From Burkholderiaceae bacterium (lineage in GTDB: Bacteria; Pseudomonadota; Gammaproteobacteria; Burkholderiales; Burkholderiaceae_C), in NCBI GenBank assembly GCA_004323695.1, contig SCRU01000089.1, positions 1-39,747 on the forward strand: a DNA stretch of 39,747 nucleotides, in the 5' to 3' direction. Of this stretch, positions 26,526 through 36,185 are shown one piece after another. A model generated the notes under the pieces. It was not told where the DNA came from and did not search any database. It saw only the letters and a list, made by a program, of their open reading frames with translations. The translations under genes and the position numbers were made by a program. Every line of letters begins with the position of its first letter. Position 1 is the stretch's first letter.

Positions 26526-27296
26526 TCATGCCGGGTTTTCGATGTCGATGAACTCGTGCGCCAGGCCGAATTGGGCCGCCACATGCGCCGCCACGGCGGG
26601 TGCGCCATAGCGCTCGCTGGCGTGATGGCCGCAGGCCAGATACGCCACGCCGCACTCGCGCGCGTAATGGGCTTGCGGCTCGGAAATCTCGCCCGTGATG
26701 AAGGCGTCGGCTCCGGCGGCAATCGCCGCCTCGAAATAGCCCTGCGCGCCGCCCGTGCACCAAGCTATCTTTTTGATAGCTATGTTCTTATGATTAACAA
26801 GGACTACGGGGCGATTTAGCTTGAATTCAAGATGCTCGGCCAGGCTCTGGGCGTTCACGAACTCGCCACCATCGATGCGGCCACCCAGAAAGCCCAGGTC
26901 CTGCTCGCCAAAGCGGCCTGCGGGCCCCTCCAGCGCGCGCAGGCCCAGTTGCAATCCGAACTGCGCGTTGTTGCCCAGCAGCGGGTGCGCGTCCAGCGGC
27001 AGGTGATAGGCGAACAGGTTGATGTCGGCTTTGAGCAGCAGCGCCAGCCGCTGCTTCATCCAGCCGGTGACCGTGCCGGCCTGGCCGCGCCAGAACAGGC
27101 CGTGGTGCACAAAAATCGCGTCGGCGCCCGCCGCGATCGCGGCCGCTATCAGGGCGCGGCTCGCGGTCACGCCGGAGACGATCTTGCCGATCGTGGCTCC
27201 GCCCTCGACTTGCAGGCCGTTCGGCCCGTAGTCCTTGAAGCGGGCCGGCTCCAGCAGGGCATCGAAGGCGGCGAGCAGTTGTTGGCGATCGGGCAT
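26526..27296 (-). CDS. Nif3-like protein (DUF34 / GTP cyclohydrolase I type 2)
   Basis: A 256-residue protein of the Nif3/YbgI family, a widespread dinuclear-metal fold of unsettled function. Metal-ligand motifs are visible: FVHHGLFW around residues 62-69, AYHLPLDAHPLLGNN around 96-110, and the C-terminal LACGHHASERYG with the GE of TGEISEPQ. The start was set at MPDRQQLLAAFDALL, which is typical. Within the gene, the codons for HKNIAIKKIAW coincide with a perfect palindrome AGCTATC-TTTTT-GATAGCT (26763-26781), a repeat-like insert just before the conserved WCTGGAQG. Confidence 0.9.
   Translation of the reverse strand: MPDRQQLLAAFDALLEPARFKDYGPNGLQVEGGATIGKIVSGVTASRALIAAAIAAGADAIFVHHGLFWRGQAGTVTGWMKQRLALLLKADINLFAYHLPLDAHPLLGNNAQFGLQLGLRALEGPAGRFGEQDLGFLGGRIDGGEFVNAQSLAEHLEFKLNRPVVLVNHKNIAIKKIAWCTGGAQGYFEAAIAAGADAFITGEISEPQAHYARECGVAYLACGHHASERYGAPAVAAHVAAQFGLAHEFIDIENPA
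26763..26781. repeat. GCTATC palindrome inside the Nif3-like gene
   Basis: AGCTATC and GATAGCT form a perfect 7-bp inverted repeat with a TTTTT loop. It is AT-rich in a GC-rich gene and stays in frame. Related GCTA/TAGC motifs occur in argJ (7812-7832), the NUDIX gene (6040-6066), downstream of mscL (25313-25337), in hisE (31332-31350) and upstream of hisH (34205-34250). Confidence 0.6.
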
Positions 27297-27369
27297 TGCG
27301 GCAGGTTGAAAGCGAGGGAGTTTGCCGAGATTGTGAGCCAAAGCCGCGCCGGTCGTGGACAATCGGGCC

Positions 27370-28536
27370 ATGAAGCGTTTCTGGCTGCTGTTTTCCCAAT
27401 CTGTCACGGTGCTGCTGGCCGCCTATTTCGTCGTGGCCACCCTGCATCCCGAGTGGCTGGGCAAGATGATCCCGGGCCGCGGCGTGGTCGCGGTGATCGA
27501 GGCGCCGGCGGTCAACTCCTCCGAGCGCGTCACCCGAAGCCTCAGCACCGCCGCCAAAAAAGCCGCGCCGGCCGTGGTCAGCATCAACACCAGCAAGCTG
27601 GCCGAGACGAATCCGAACAGCGAGGACCCCTGGTTCAAGTTCTTCTTCGGCGACCAGGGCGGCCAGCCGCAGACCAGTCTGGGCAGCGGCGTGATCGTCA
27701 GCTCGAGCGGCTACATCCTGACGAACAACCATGTCGTCGAAGGGGCGGACGAGATCGAGGTCGTCCTCGACGACGGCCGCCACGCGCAGGCCAAGGTGAT
27801 CGGCACCGACCCCGATACCGACCTGGCCGTGCTGAAAATTGACCTGGATCACCTGCCCGTGATCGTGCTGGGGAACTCGAACGCCCTGCAGGTCGGCGAC
27901 CAGGTGCTGGCCATCGGCAACCCGTTCGGCGTGGGCCAGACCGTGACCGGCGGCATCGTCAGCGCACTGGGGCGAAACCACCTGGGCATCAACACCTTCG
28001 AGAACTTCATCCAGACCGATGCGGCCATCAACCCCGGCAATTCGGGGGGCGCGCTGGTCGACATCAACGGCAACCTGATGGGGATCAACACGGCCATCTA
28101 CTCGCGTTCGGGCGGCAGCATGGGCATCGGCTTTGCCATTCCCGTGTCCACCGCGCGCCAGGTGCTCGACAGCATCGTGAAGGACGGCCGGGTCACGCGC
28201 GGCTGGATCGGCGTGGAGCCGAACAACCTGTCGCCGGAGCTGGCGCAAACCTTCGGCCTGCAGATGCCCAAGGACGGCAGCGGCGACGCGCCGGCCGGCG
28301 TGATCATCACGGGCGTGCTGCAAAACGGCCCCGCGGCGCAGGCCGGCATGCGGCCCGGCGATGTCATCGTGAGCGTGGCCGGCAAGCCGATTGGCAATGT
28401 GGGCGAGCTGCTCACCAGCGTATCGGCCCTCAAGCCCGGCGTGCCGGTGAAATTCACCCTGCTGCGCCAGCGTGTCCAGGTCGACATCGACGTGACGCCG
28501 GGGCTGCGGCCCAAGCCCCCGCCGACGGACCGCTGA
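27370..28536 (+). CDS. Periplasmic serine protease, DegS/DegQ-like, one PDZ domain
   Basis: A 388-residue HtrA-family protease. An N-terminal membrane anchor (residues 5-22) holds the trypsin-like domain in the periplasm. The catalytic triad is H121 (NNHVV), D151 (DTDLAVLK) and S225 (NPGNSGGAL). A single PDZ domain covers about residues 275-375. The uncleaved-looking anchor and one PDZ resemble DegS, which starts envelope stress signalling, but quality-control roles are also possible, so no symbol is given. The ATG at 27370 is preferred over a GTG five codons earlier. Convergent with tatC, 13 bases away. Confidence 0.92.
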   Translation: MKRFWLLFSQSVTVLLAAYFVVATLHPEWLGKMIPGRGVVAVIEAPAVNSSERVTRSLSTAAKKAAPAVVSINTSKLAETNPNSEDPWFKFFFGDQGGQPQTSLGSGVIVSSSGYILTNNHVVEGADEIEVVLDDGRHAQAKVIGTDPDTDLAVLKIDLDHLPVIVLGNSNALQVGDQVLAIGNPFGVGQTVTGGIVSALGRNHLGINTFENFIQTDAAINPGNSGGALVDINGNLMGINTAIYSRSGGSMGIGFAIPVSTARQVLDSIVKDGRVTRGWIGVEPNNLSPELAQTFGLQMPKDGSGDAPAGVIITGVLQNGPAAQAGMRPGDVIVSVAGKPIGNVGELLTSVSALKPGVPVKFTLLRQRVQVDIDVTPGLRPKPPPTDR

Positions 28537-28549
28537 ACCGGATTCCCGC

Positions 28550-29344
28550 TCAGACTTTGGACGGTTCGGCGTCCTCGTCAGGCGCCTTCGTATGCTTGAC
28601 GAACAGCCGGGCCGACCAGATGCCGATTTCGTACAGCGCGTACATCGGCAGCAGCAGCGCCAGCATGGAAACCGGATCGGGCGGCGTCACCAGCCCCGCC
28701 ACACCGGCAGCGCCCACCAGAAAGTAGGGGCGCCATGACTTGAGCTGCACCACCGACACGAACCCCATGCGGACCAGGATGACGACGACCACCGGCACCT
28801 CGAACGCCACGCCGAACGCCAGGAACATGGTGATGACGAAGTCCAGATAGGCCGAAATGTCCGGCGTCACCGCCACCGATTGGGGCGCCAGCCGCTGGAT
28901 GTCGGGAAAGGCATAGCCAAACACCACAAAGTAGGCAAACGCCGCGCCCAGATAGAACAGGATGGTGCTGGCCATGACCAGGGGCAGCACCAGCCGGCGC
29001 TCGTGCTTGTACAGGCCCGGCGCCACGAACGACCAGATCTGATACAGGATCCAGGGCAGGGCCACCCCCACGGCGGCCAGCACGGTGACCTTGATCGGCA
29101 CCAGGAAGGGCGAGACGACGCCGACCGCAATCATCTTGGAGCCTTGCGGCAACGCTTCCACCAGCGGACGGGCCAGCAAATCGTACAGATGGGACGGGCC
29201 GGGGTAGAGCAGCAGGACCACCAGAACCACGCCGACGCCGTAGCACGAGTAGAGCAGCCGGTCCCGCAATTCGATCAGGTGCTGCACGAACGGCTGCTCG
29301 GTGCCGGCCAGTTCGTCTTCTTTATCTTTTTCGGGATCGGACAT
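28550..29344 (-). CDS. tatC: Sec-independent protein translocase TatC
   Basis: A 264-residue polytopic membrane protein that, with TatB, recognises twin-arginine signal peptides. It has the N-terminal FVQHLIELRDRLL motif, about six membrane segments, and the FGVAFEVPVV motif with the conserved glutamate. It is the last gene of the his-tat group, 65 bases after tatB. Confidence 0.96.
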   Translation of the reverse strand: MSDPEKDKEDELAGTEQPFVQHLIELRDRLLYSCYGVGVVLVVLLLYPGPSHLYDLLARPLVEALPQGSKMIAVGVVSPFLVPIKVTVLAAVGVALPWILYQIWSFVAPGLYKHERRLVLPLVMASTILFYLGAAFAYFVVFGYAFPDIQRLAPQSVAVTPDISAYLDFVITMFLAFGVAFEVPVVVVILVRMGFVSVVQLKSWRPYFLVGAAGVAGLVTPPDPVSMLALLLPMYALYEIGIWSARLFVKHTKAPDEDAEPSKV

Positions 29345-29409
29345 GAGGGAAATTGATTGGGATCACGCCCAACACTCGTAAGGGGATGCCGGAGCAAACC
29401 GGCGGTCGG

Positions 29410-29877
29410 TCAGTTGAACGTGTGGGGCCGGTACCGCGCCACGCGCGCCGCACCGGACAGCGCCCTGGTGCGCACGCCGGTGCGCGCCTTGTACCACTGC
29501 GGTGTAGCGCCCTGTTTCAGGCGCCACTTCTTGCCGGGATGCCGGTATTCGGGATAGCTGACCGGATCATCGGTTGCGAGCCCGATCGCCGGCGTATCGC
29601 TGGTGGCGTCCGACCATTGCTTGTCGAATTCGCTGGCGCCGGCCTTGATCGACTGCTCGACATCGCGCGCCGCATCCTGCACAGCGTCTTTCATCTTCTT
29701 GAGCTCTTCGATATCCATTGAGCGGCTGACCTCGGCCTTCACGTCCGCCATGTAGCGCTGCGCCCGCCCCAGCAGCGTCCCGACGGTGCGCGCCACGGTC
29801 GGAAGGCGCTCGGGCCCGATCACCACCAGTGCAATGCCGCCGATGATGACCAGCTTGAGTACGCCAATATCGAACAT
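29410..29877 (-). CDS. tatB: Sec-independent protein translocase TatB
   Basis: A 155-residue protein with one N-terminal membrane helix ([26 protein letters not shown]), an amphipathic helix ([19 protein letters not shown]) and a long polar tail. The GPERLP hinge and conserved glutamate are typical of TatB. It lies 28 bases after tatA and acts with TatC in substrate recognition. Confidence 0.95.
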   Translation of the reverse strand: MFDIGVLKLVIIGGIALVVIGPERLPTVARTVGTLLGRAQRYMADVKAEVSRSMDIEELKKMKDAVQDAARDVEQSIKAGASEFDKQWSDATSDTPAIGLATDDPVSYPEYRHPGKKWRLKQGATPQWYKARTGVRTRALSGAARVARYRPHTFN

Positions 29878-29905
29878 CTATGCATCCCTCCCCGACAGGT
29901 GCATG

Positions 29906-30145
29906 TCAGCTCTTCATCTTGGCTTCGACATCGATCGTCTCTTTGGCCAGCGGCGCGGCGGTGCTCACTTGCTGGGTCACCGCGGGCGCGGCTTCCTCGG
30001 GTTTGTCGGTTCCATCCTTCATGCCGTCCTTGAAGCCCTTGACGGCGCTACCCAGGTCGGTGCCGATATTCTTGAGTTTCTTGGTGCCGAAGATCACGAT
30101 GATGATGACCAGAAAAATAAGCAAATGTGTGGTGGAAAGTCCCAT
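29906..30145 (-). CDS. tatA: Sec-independent protein translocase TatA
   Basis: A 79-residue pore-forming component of the Tat system: a short N-terminal membrane helix ([14 protein letters not shown]), the [10 protein letters not shown] hinge, and an amphipathic helix with FKDGMK. AGGAG lies 7 bases upstream of the ATG. It is distinguished from TatB by its short length and FGTKKL motif. Confidence 0.96.
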   Translation of the reverse strand: MGLSTTHLLIFLVIIIVIFGTKKLKNIGTDLGSAVKGFKDGMKDGTDKPEEAAPAVTQQVSTAAPLAKETIDVEAKMKS

Positions 30146-30223
30146 GAGTTTCTCCTGAAGAACAATGTTGATTTTAGTGGGTGGGTTACCGGGGGTAAAC
30201 CATAGCCCCCCGATTGACCCCAC

Positions 30224-30583
30224 TCAGCCCTTGAGCCACGGCCGCGGCCCTCCGATCACGTGCATGTGCAGATGGTGAATTTCCTGTCCACCCTGTGCAC
30301 CCGTGTTGATCACGAACCGGAACCCGCCTTGCGGATACGGCTGGCAGCCCGCCTGCAATGCGAGCTGGGGCGCCAGCGTCATCATGCGCCCCAGCAAAGC
30401 GGCGTGCTCCGGTCCGACCTGCGCCATCGACGCAATATGCTGCTTGGGAATCATCAAAAAATGCACGGGCGCCCATGGGTGGATATCGTTGAAGGCAAAG
30501 AGTTCCTCGTCTTCATAGACCTTGGCCGCGGGAATCTTGCCCCGGGCGATCTTGCAGAACAGACAATCGGGATCGTGGGTCAT
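30224..30583 (-). CDS. HIT family nucleotide hydrolase (HinT-like)
   Basis: A 119-residue protein with the histidine triad HLHMHV (residues 104-109) and the N-terminal CLFCKIARGKIPAAKVYED typical of HinT-type purine nucleoside phosphoramidases. It sits between the his genes and tatA, a placement common in Burkholderiales. The start MTHDPDCLFCK gives the normal family length; upstream in-frame codons overlap the preceding gene. Confidence 0.93.
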   Translation of the reverse strand: MTHDPDCLFCKIARGKIPAAKVYEDEELFAFNDIHPWAPVHFLMIPKQHIASMAQVGPEHAALLGRMMTLAPQLALQAGCQPYPQGGFRFVINTGAQGGQEIHHLHMHVIGGPRPWLKG

Positions 30584-30644
30584 TGGATTACCTTCGTGCC
30601 GCGCACTGCGGTGCGAGATTGCATGGAGCGGCCCGGCGCGGCGC

Positions 30645-31034
30645 TCATGCGTCGTTGCCAACCGGCCGGCTGTCGTTCATGGCCACCATGCCGCGCACGA
30701 TGCGGTACAGGAACCAGATGGAAATGAGACCCCAGGCGATCCAGCCCGGAACCACAAACAGCAGCCACAGCGGGAAGGTGACGACATACAGGATGCCGGC
30801 CCCCAGCACCGAGCGAATGCGCCACGAGAAGTGGCTGGCCTGCCAGCTGCCTTGCGCGTCGCCCTTCTTGACCAGGTCGATCACCAGCGCCACCAGCAAC
30901 AGCGCCAGGCTCGCCTGCGCGCCGGGCACCACGGCACCGATCGCCACGATCAGGTGCAGGATGTAGCTGACCCAGCCCACCGTCTTGAGCGCTTCCACCC
31001 TGTCGGGGTCGCGCGTGTCGATGATGTCGTTCAT
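30645..31034 (-). CDS. Conserved membrane protein of the his-tat cluster
   Basis: A 129-residue protein with about three membrane segments (around residues 20-60 and 75-115) and a central [14 protein letters not shown] loop. It resembles DUF4870-type small membrane proteins. Its ATG overlaps the hisE stop by 4 bases, so it is co-translated with the histidine genes, though nothing suggests a role in histidine synthesis. Confidence 0.82.
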   Translation of the reverse strand: MNDIIDTRDPDRVEALKTVGWVSYILHLIVAIGAVVPGAQASLALLLVALVIDLVKKGDAQGSWQASHFSWRIRSVLGAGILYVVTFPLWLLFVVPGWIAWGLISIWFLYRIVRGMVAMNDSRPVGNDA

Positions 31035-31423
31035 GCCTGTCCTTTGGATGCCACGGGATTGACTTCATGCTCGCGGGCATGCGCCTTGCGCAGCGCCTTT
31101 TCCTCGATGCCACTGGTGCCTTCGCGGCGCTCCAGTTCGGCGATCACGTCGGCCGGCGCCAGGCCGTAGTGCGCCAGCGCGACCATGCAGTGGAACCACA
31201 GATCGGCCACCTCCGCCACGATGCGCGAGCGGTCGCCGCCCCGGTCGGCATCCTTCGCCGCCATCACCACCTCGGTCGCTTCCTCGCCGATTTTTTTCAG
31301 GAACGCGTCGGGCCCGCGCGCCAGCAGGCGCGCTACATAGCTTTTTTCAGGGTCGCCACCGTTTTGCGGTTTGCGGCCTTCAATCACGGCGGCCAGGCGC
31401 TCCAGCGAATCGTTCGAACTCAT
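31031..31423 (-). CDS. hisE: Phosphoribosyl-ATP pyrophosphatase
   Basis: A 130-residue enzyme for the second step of histidine synthesis, removing pyrophosphate from phosphoribosyl-ATP. Motifs [15 protein letters not shown] and [17 protein letters not shown] carry the acidic metal ligands of the all-alpha NTP pyrophosphatase fold. It follows hisI after 6 bases. Codons for KSYVAR (31332-31350) coincide with a GCTACATAGC repeat-like motif. Confidence 0.95.
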   Translation of the reverse strand: MSSNDSLERLAAVIEGRKPQNGGDPEKSYVARLLARGPDAFLKKIGEEATEVVMAAKDADRGGDRSRIVAEVADLWFHCMVALAHYGLAPADVIAELERREGTSGIEEKALRKAHAREHEVNPVASKGQA

Positions 31424-31429
31424 GTGGCC

Positions 31430-31819
31430 CTATTTGTAGATGGATTCGGGGTCTTTCAAGACCGGTTCGGTCACCTGCCAGGCGCCGTCCTTGTACAGGC
31501 TGAAAAAACAACTGTGCCGGCCCGTGTGGCACGCAATCCCCGGCTCGTGGCCCAGTTGCGTGACCTTGAGCAGGATCACGTCGTTGTCACAATCTATACG
31601 CAGCTCATGCACCTTCTGGATGTGGCCGGATTCCTCGCCCTTGAACCACAGCTTGCCGCGCGAGCGGCTGAAATACACCGCGCGGCCCGATTCCGCGGTC
31701 TTTTGCAGGGCCTCGCGGTTCATCCAGGCGAACATCAGCACATCGCCGCTGCCCACTTCCTGCGCAATCGCCGGGACCAGCCCCTGCGCGTCCCATTTCA
31801 CTTCGTCAAGCCAGTTCAT
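31430..31819 (-). CDS. hisI: Phosphoribosyl-AMP cyclohydrolase
   Basis: A 129-residue zinc enzyme opening the adenine ring of phosphoribosyl-AMP, third step of histidine synthesis. It has the ligands in [10 protein letters not shown] and the [10 protein letters not shown] motif. The start [10 protein letters not shown] (31819) matches the usual N-terminus; an ATG six codons upstream (31837) is an alternative. It is separate from hisE, as usual in betaproteobacteria. Confidence 0.94.
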   Translation of the reverse strand: MNWLDEVKWDAQGLVPAIAQEVGSGDVLMFAWMNREALQKTAESGRAVYFSRSRGKLWFKGEESGHIQKVHELRIDCDNDVILLKVTQLGHEPGIACHTGRHSCFFSLYKDGAWQVTEPVLKDPESIYK

Positions 31820-31901
31820 GACCGGATTGTCCGGCATTTCGCGTCGAGATGGCGCCGGTCGCCGCAAGGCCCCGGGAACCGGAGCGCGCAGGCAAAAGCC
31901 C

Positions 31902-32681
31902 TCAAAGACGAACCGGAATACCCCGCCCCGCCATGTGCCGCTTGGCCTGCCCCACGGTGTACTCGCCGTAATGGAAGATGCTGGCCGCCAGCACGGCATC
32001 GGCGCCGCCTTTTTGAATGCCGTCGGCCAGGTCGTCGAGGTTGCCGACACCGCCCGAGGCAATGACCGGCACGCTGACCGCGTCGCTCACGGCGCGCGTG
32101 AGCGCGAGATCGAAACCCGACTTGGTGCCGTCGCGGTCCATGCTGGTGAGCAGAATTTCGCCGGCGCCGCGGCGCGCCATCTCGCTGGCCCAGGCCACGG
32201 CGTCCAGCCCGGTGTTCCTGCGCCCGCCGTGGCTGTACACATCCCAGCCGGGACCGCGGGATTTGGCGTCGTCGGCGCAGCGGCGCTTCGCATCGATCGC
32301 GACCACGATGCACTGCGCGCCGTACTTGGCGGACGCCGCGTCGATCACGTCCGGCTGCGCGATCGCTGCCGAGTTGAAGCTGGTCTTGTCGGCACCCGCG
32401 TTCAGGAGCCGGCGCACGTCGTCCACGGTGCGCACGCCGCCGCCGACCGTGAGCGGAATGAAGACCTGGCTGGCCACCGCCTCGATGATGGGCAGGATCA
32501 GGTCGCGGCCGTCGCTGGTGGCGGTGATGTCCAGAAACGTCAGCTCGTCGGCGCCCTGCTCGTTGTAGCGCGCGGCAATCTCGACCGGATCGCCCGCGTC
32601 GCGCAATTCGACGAAGTTGACGCCCTTGACGACGCGCCCGCCCGTGACATCGAGACAGGGAATGATGCGTTTGGCGAGCAC
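31902..32681 (-). CDS. hisF: Imidazole glycerol phosphate synthase cyclase subunit
   Basis: A 259-residue TIM barrel that uses ammonia from HisH to make imidazole glycerol phosphate and AICAR. Catalytic aspartates are D11 (CLDV) and D130 (AIDAK). The half-barrel repeats typical of HisA/HisF are present. It starts 3 bases after the hisA stop, so the two are probably coupled. Confidence 0.97.
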   Translation of the reverse strand: MLAKRIIPCLDVTGGRVVKGVNFVELRDAGDPVEIAARYNEQGADELTFLDITATSDGRDLILPIIEAVASQVFIPLTVGGGVRTVDDVRRLLNAGADKTSFNSAAIAQPDVIDAASAKYGAQCIVVAIDAKRRCADDAKSRGPGWDVYSHGGRRNTGLDAVAWASEMARRGAGEILLTSMDRDGTKSGFDLALTRAVSDAVSVPVIASGGVGNLDDLADGIQKGGADAVLAASIFHYGEYTVGQAKRHMAGRGIPVRL

Positions 32682-32684
32682 GCT

Positions 32685-33422
32685 CTACCCGAGCCCGTCG
32701 GCCAGTGTCTGGGCGCTGGCGAAGTCGAGCTCGCCGCTGTAGATGGCGCGTCCGCAGATGACGCCCTCGATGCCCTGGTCTTCCACTTCGCACAGCTGCT
32801 CGATGTCGGTCAGGCTGGACAGTCCGCCCGAGGCGATCACCGGCACCGTGAGCGCCTGCGCGAGCTTGACCGTGGCGTCGATATTGATGCCGGTGAGCAT
32901 GCCGTCGCGGCCGATGTCGGTGTAGACGAAGGATTCAACGCCGTAGTCTTCGAACTTGCGCGCCAGGTCCACTACCTCGTGACCGGTGAGCTTGCTCCAC
33001 CCGTCGGTGGCCACCTTGCCGTCCTTGGCGTCGAGCCCGACGATGATGTGCCCGCCGAACGCGGTGCAGGCGTCCTGCAGGAAGCCGGGGTTCTTCACCG
33101 CCGCTGTGCCGATGATCACGTAGCGCAGGCCGGCGTCCAGGTAGCGCTCGATGGTGTCGAGGTCGCGAATGCCGCCGCCGAGCTGCACGTCGATCTCGCT
33201 GCCGACCTCGCGCAGGATCTTGCGGATCGCCAGTTCGTTTTTGGGTTTCCCCGCAAACGCACCGTTCAGGTCCACCAGGTGCAGGCGCCGCGCCCCCTGG
33301 TCGACCCAGCTGCGGGCCATGGCGGCGGGATCTTCGCCGAACGTGGTGGACTGCTCCATGTCACCTTGCTTGAGGCGCACGCAGTGGCCGTCCTTGAGGT
33401 CGATGGCGGGGATCAATAACAT
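32685..33422 (-). CDS. hisA: ProFAR isomerase
   Basis: A 245-residue TIM barrel catalysing the Amadori-type isomerisation of ProFAR to PRFAR. It begins [17 protein letters not shown] with the catalytic Asp8; the second aspartate is in [10 protein letters not shown]. The LGGGIRDL and [10 protein letters not shown] phosphate-binding segments are clear. Confidence 0.97.
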   Translation of the reverse strand: MLLIPAIDLKDGHCVRLKQGDMEQSTTFGEDPAAMARSWVDQGARRLHLVDLNGAFAGKPKNELAIRKILREVGSEIDVQLGGGIRDLDTIERYLDAGLRYVIIGTAAVKNPGFLQDACTAFGGHIIVGLDAKDGKVATDGWSKLTGHEVVDLARKFEDYGVESFVYTDIGRDGMLTGINIDATVKLAQALTVPVIASGGLSSLTDIEQLCEVEDQGIEGVICGRAIYSGELDFASAQTLADGLG

Positions 33423-33523
33423 GACTTGGCTGGGAGAAGCGTGGTTGGGATCAGCAGACTCGGACCAGTGCCCCTGCGGGGGCGGCGCCATGCGCGCAGC
33501 GGCAAGCGGGGGGGCGACATGCG

Positions 33524-34207
33524 TCAGGGATTCCAGTGCAGGAAGTTGCGGTAAAGGGTCAGACCGTGGCCGGCGCTTTTTTCGGGATGGAACTGGGTGG
33601 CGAAAATATTATCGCGTGCAATCGCCGCCGTAAAGCTCCCGCCGTAGTCCGCCACGCCCGCGCTGTGGCGTGCATCCGACGGTCGGGCGTAAAAGCTGTG
33701 CACAAAATAGAAGTAACTGTTGTCGGGCACATCGCCCCAGATCGGATGCCGGCCGCGGCCGGCGTCTTGCTGGCGCACCTGGTTCCAGCCCATCTGCGGC
33801 ACCTTGTAGCGGCTGCCGTCCGGCTGCAGGCGCCCGGCCAGTTCGAACCGGACCACGTCGCCATGAATCAGGCCCAGGCCCGGCGTTCCGACACCCGCAG
33901 GGCCCTCGTCGCTGCGATCCAGCAGCATCTGCATGCCCACGCACACGCCGAACAGCGGTTTGCCGGCGGCCGACTCCAGCACCGATTCCTGCAGGCCCGA
34001 GTCGCGCAACTCGCGCATGCAGTCCGGCATGGCGCCCTGGCCTGGCAGCACCACGCGCTCGGCCGCGCGCACTTCCTCGGGCCGTGACGTGATGATGACG
34101 TGGTAGCCGCTGCCCTGCGCCGCGGCCTGTACCGCCTGCGACACGGAGCGCAGGTTGCCCATGCCGTAATCGACCACGGCAACGGTCTTGTTTGCTACTG
34201 GGTTCAT
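33524..34207 (-). CDS. hisH: Imidazole glycerol phosphate synthase glutaminase subunit
   Basis: A 227-residue class I glutamine amidotransferase giving ammonia to HisF. The nucleophile is C89 (FGVCVGMQ) and the other triad residues are H207 and E209 (FHPEKS). The start [18 protein letters not shown] is chosen; upstream is a GCTATC-type repeat and a 55-base gap to hisB. About 100 bases follow before hisA, containing a possible weak copy of the dispersed repeat. Confidence 0.96.
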   Translation of the reverse strand: MNPVANKTVAVVDYGMGNLRSVSQAVQAAAQGSGYHVIITSRPEEVRAAERVVLPGQGAMPDCMRELRDSGLQESVLESAAGKPLFGVCVGMQMLLDRSDEGPAGVGTPGLGLIHGDVVRFELAGRLQPDGSRYKVPQMGWNQVRQQDAGRGRHPIWGDVPDNSYFYFVHSFYARPSDARHSAGVADYGGSFTAAIARDNIFATQFHPEKSAGHGLTLYRNFLHWNP

Positions 34208-34250
34208 AGCTATCAATGCCCTAGGGATAAGGGCTAGAGGCCAATTTCAC
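34205..34250. repeat. Comamonadaceae-type GCTATC repeat upstream of hisH
   Basis: The bases run TAGCTATCAATGCC, then CTAGGGATAAGGGCTAGAGG and CCAATTT. As I recall, this wording (GCTATC...AAGGGCTAGAGGCC) recurs in many intergenic sites of Comamonadaceae genomes. It contains a GCCCT/AGGGC inverted repeat. It overlaps the hisH start region. Confidence 0.55.
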
Positions 34251-34262
34251 CATCAAAACTGC

Positions 34263-34880
34263 TCAAAGCGATCCCTTGGTGGAAGGAATGGCGCCGACGG
34301 TACGCGGGTCGATCTCCAGCGCCTGGCGCAGCGCGCGCGCAAACGCCTTGAACACGGTCTCGGCCTGGTGGTGCGCGTTCTCGCCCTTCAGGTTGTCGAT
34401 GTGCAGCGTGACGAAGGCATGGTTCACGAAGCCCTGGAAGAATTCGTGCGCGAGCTGGCTGTCGAAGGCGCCGATCATGCCGCTCTTGAACGGCACGTTC
34501 ATGACCAGGCCCGGGCGGCCGGAGAAATCGAGCACCACGCGGGAGAGCGCCTCGTCCAGCGGTACGTAAGCGTGGCCGTAGCGGCGGATGCCCCTTTTGT
34601 CGCCCACCGCCTTGTACACGGCCTGGCCGAAGGTGATGCCCACGTCTTCCACCGTGTGATGGCCATCAATATGCAGGTCGCCCGCGGCCTGGATATCCAG
34701 GTCGATCAGGCCGTGGCGCGCGATCTGGTCCAGCATGTGGTCGAAAAAGCCGATCCCGGTAGCGAGTTTGGACACGCCCGTACCGTCCAGATTGAGCTTG
34801 ACGGTGATCTGCGTCTCGGCCGTCTTGCGGGAGACTTCGGCGGTGCGGGCGGCGGGAGGGGCGGTGATGGCGGAGGTCAT
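34263..34880 (-). CDS. hisB: Imidazoleglycerol-phosphate dehydratase
   Basis: A 205-residue manganese enzyme dehydrating imidazole glycerol phosphate. Paired metal-binding motifs are [14 protein letters not shown] with [10 protein letters not shown], and [18 protein letters not shown] with ENAHHQAE. It is the single-domain form, without the phosphatase domain of enteric HisB. Its ATG overlaps the hisC stop by 4 bases. Confidence 0.97.
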   Translation of the reverse strand: MTSAITAPPAARTAEVSRKTAETQITVKLNLDGTGVSKLATGIGFFDHMLDQIARHGLIDLDIQAAGDLHIDGHHTVEDVGITFGQAVYKAVGDKRGIRRYGHAYVPLDEALSRVVLDFSGRPGLVMNVPFKSGMIGAFDSQLAHEFFQGFVNHAFVTLHIDNLKGENAHHQAETVFKAFARALRQALEIDPRTVGAIPSTKGSL

Positions 34881-35962
34881 AGGGATTCCTGGAGCGCTGC
34901 CAGCATTTTGACGTTTTCCTGCGCCGTTCCCACGGTCAGGCGCAAACAATTCGCCAGCAAGGGGTGCATTTTGGACACGTTCTTCACCAGCACGCCGCGC
35001 GCCTTCAAGCCGTCGAATGCCCTGGCTGCATCGGGCACCCGTGCGAGGATCATGTTCGCGTCGCTGCGCCAGGCCCTCACACCCGGCAAACCCTGAAGCG
35101 ATTCAAAAAGAATAGCACGTTGTGCCCTCAGGTCAAGGGCTTGCGCCGCAAATACCTCCGAATGCTCGAGTGCGAACAGGGCGCACTCGTAGTTCAGCAC
35201 GCTGATGTTGTAGGGCGGACGCACCTTGTCGATCTCCTGCATCAGCGCCTGCGGGCCCATCAGGTAGCCCAACCGGACGCCGGCCAGACCGAACTTGGAC
35301 AGCGTGCGCAGCAGCAGCACGTGGCCGTGGCGCGCAAGGCGGTCGATATAGCTCTTGCTGGAAAACGGCTGGTACGCCTCGTCCATCACCACCAGGCCGC
35401 CGCGGTGGCCCTGCGCCACGATGATCTTCTCGATCGCCGCGTCGCCCCACAGGTTCGCCGTCGGGTTGTTCGGATAGGCCAGATAGACGATGGAAGGTTG
35501 GTGCTCAGTAATGGCCGCCAGCATCGCAGCCTCGTCCAGTTCGAAGTCGGCGGTGAGCGGCACGCCGTGAAAGGCCAGGCCCTGCAACTGCGCGCTCATG
35601 GCGTACATCACGAAGCCGGGCACCGGCGCCAGGATGCTGGCGCCGGGCACGTCGCAGGCCAGCGCCAGCAGCGAGATCAGCTCGTCCGACCCGTTGCCCA
35701 GCATGATGTCAAAGCCTTCCGGCATCTGCGCGTAGGCGGCCAGCGCGGCGCGCAGGTCGTTCACGCGGCCGTCCGGGTAGCGGTTCAGCGCCAGCGCCCC
35801 CAGGCGCCGGCCCAGTTCGGCCTGCAGCGCGGGCGGCAGCCGGTGCGGGTTTTCCATCGCGTCGAGCTTGACCATGCCGCTGGCGTCCTGCACGGCATAG
35901 GCGTGCATCGACTGAATGTCCTGGCGGATGCGGTTCCGGGGTCGGGGGTCGGGCGCGGGCAT
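34877..35962 (-). CDS. hisC: Histidinol-phosphate aminotransferase
   Basis: A 361-residue PLP enzyme of fold type I converting imidazole acetol phosphate to histidinol phosphate. Motifs are YPNNPT (163-168), DEAY (194-197) and the PLP lysine K223 in RTLSKFG. The ATG at 35962 is chosen; MHAYAV at residue 19 is an alternative start. It is the first his gene in the window and is divergent from icd; hisG and hisD are not beside it. Confidence 0.95.
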   Translation of the reverse strand: MPAPDPRPRNRIRQDIQSMHAYAVQDASGMVKLDAMENPHRLPPALQAELGRRLGALALNRYPDGRVNDLRAALAAYAQMPEGFDIMLGNGSDELISLLALACDVPGASILAPVPGFVMYAMSAQLQGLAFHGVPLTADFELDEAAMLAAITEHQPSIVYLAYPNNPTANLWGDAAIEKIIVAQGHRGGLVVMDEAYQPFSSKSYIDRLARHGHVLLLRTLSKFGLAGVRLGYLMGPQALMQEIDKVRPPYNISVLNYECALFALEHSEVFAAQALDLRAQRAILFESLQGLPGVRAWRSDANMILARVPDAARAFDGLKARGVLVKNVSKMHPLLANCLRLTVGTAQENVKMLAALQESL

Positions 35963-36185
35963 GGGGTGTTTGTGGGGCGGATCGGCGCCGCTGGCGGGGA
36001 GCGGCTGGCAATAACTGACAACGGGACGGTGCCCCGCATAGCTTGCGACTATACAAGAGCCCGCGCACCGGCTGGGCGGCTGCTTTTGCCAGCGCCGCGA
36101 ACAGTGCCGCCCCGCGCCCGCGCGGCGCCGGGACCGAAATCCGTGGTATTTTCGACTCAACCAGACCACCGTTTGAAAGACTTCC

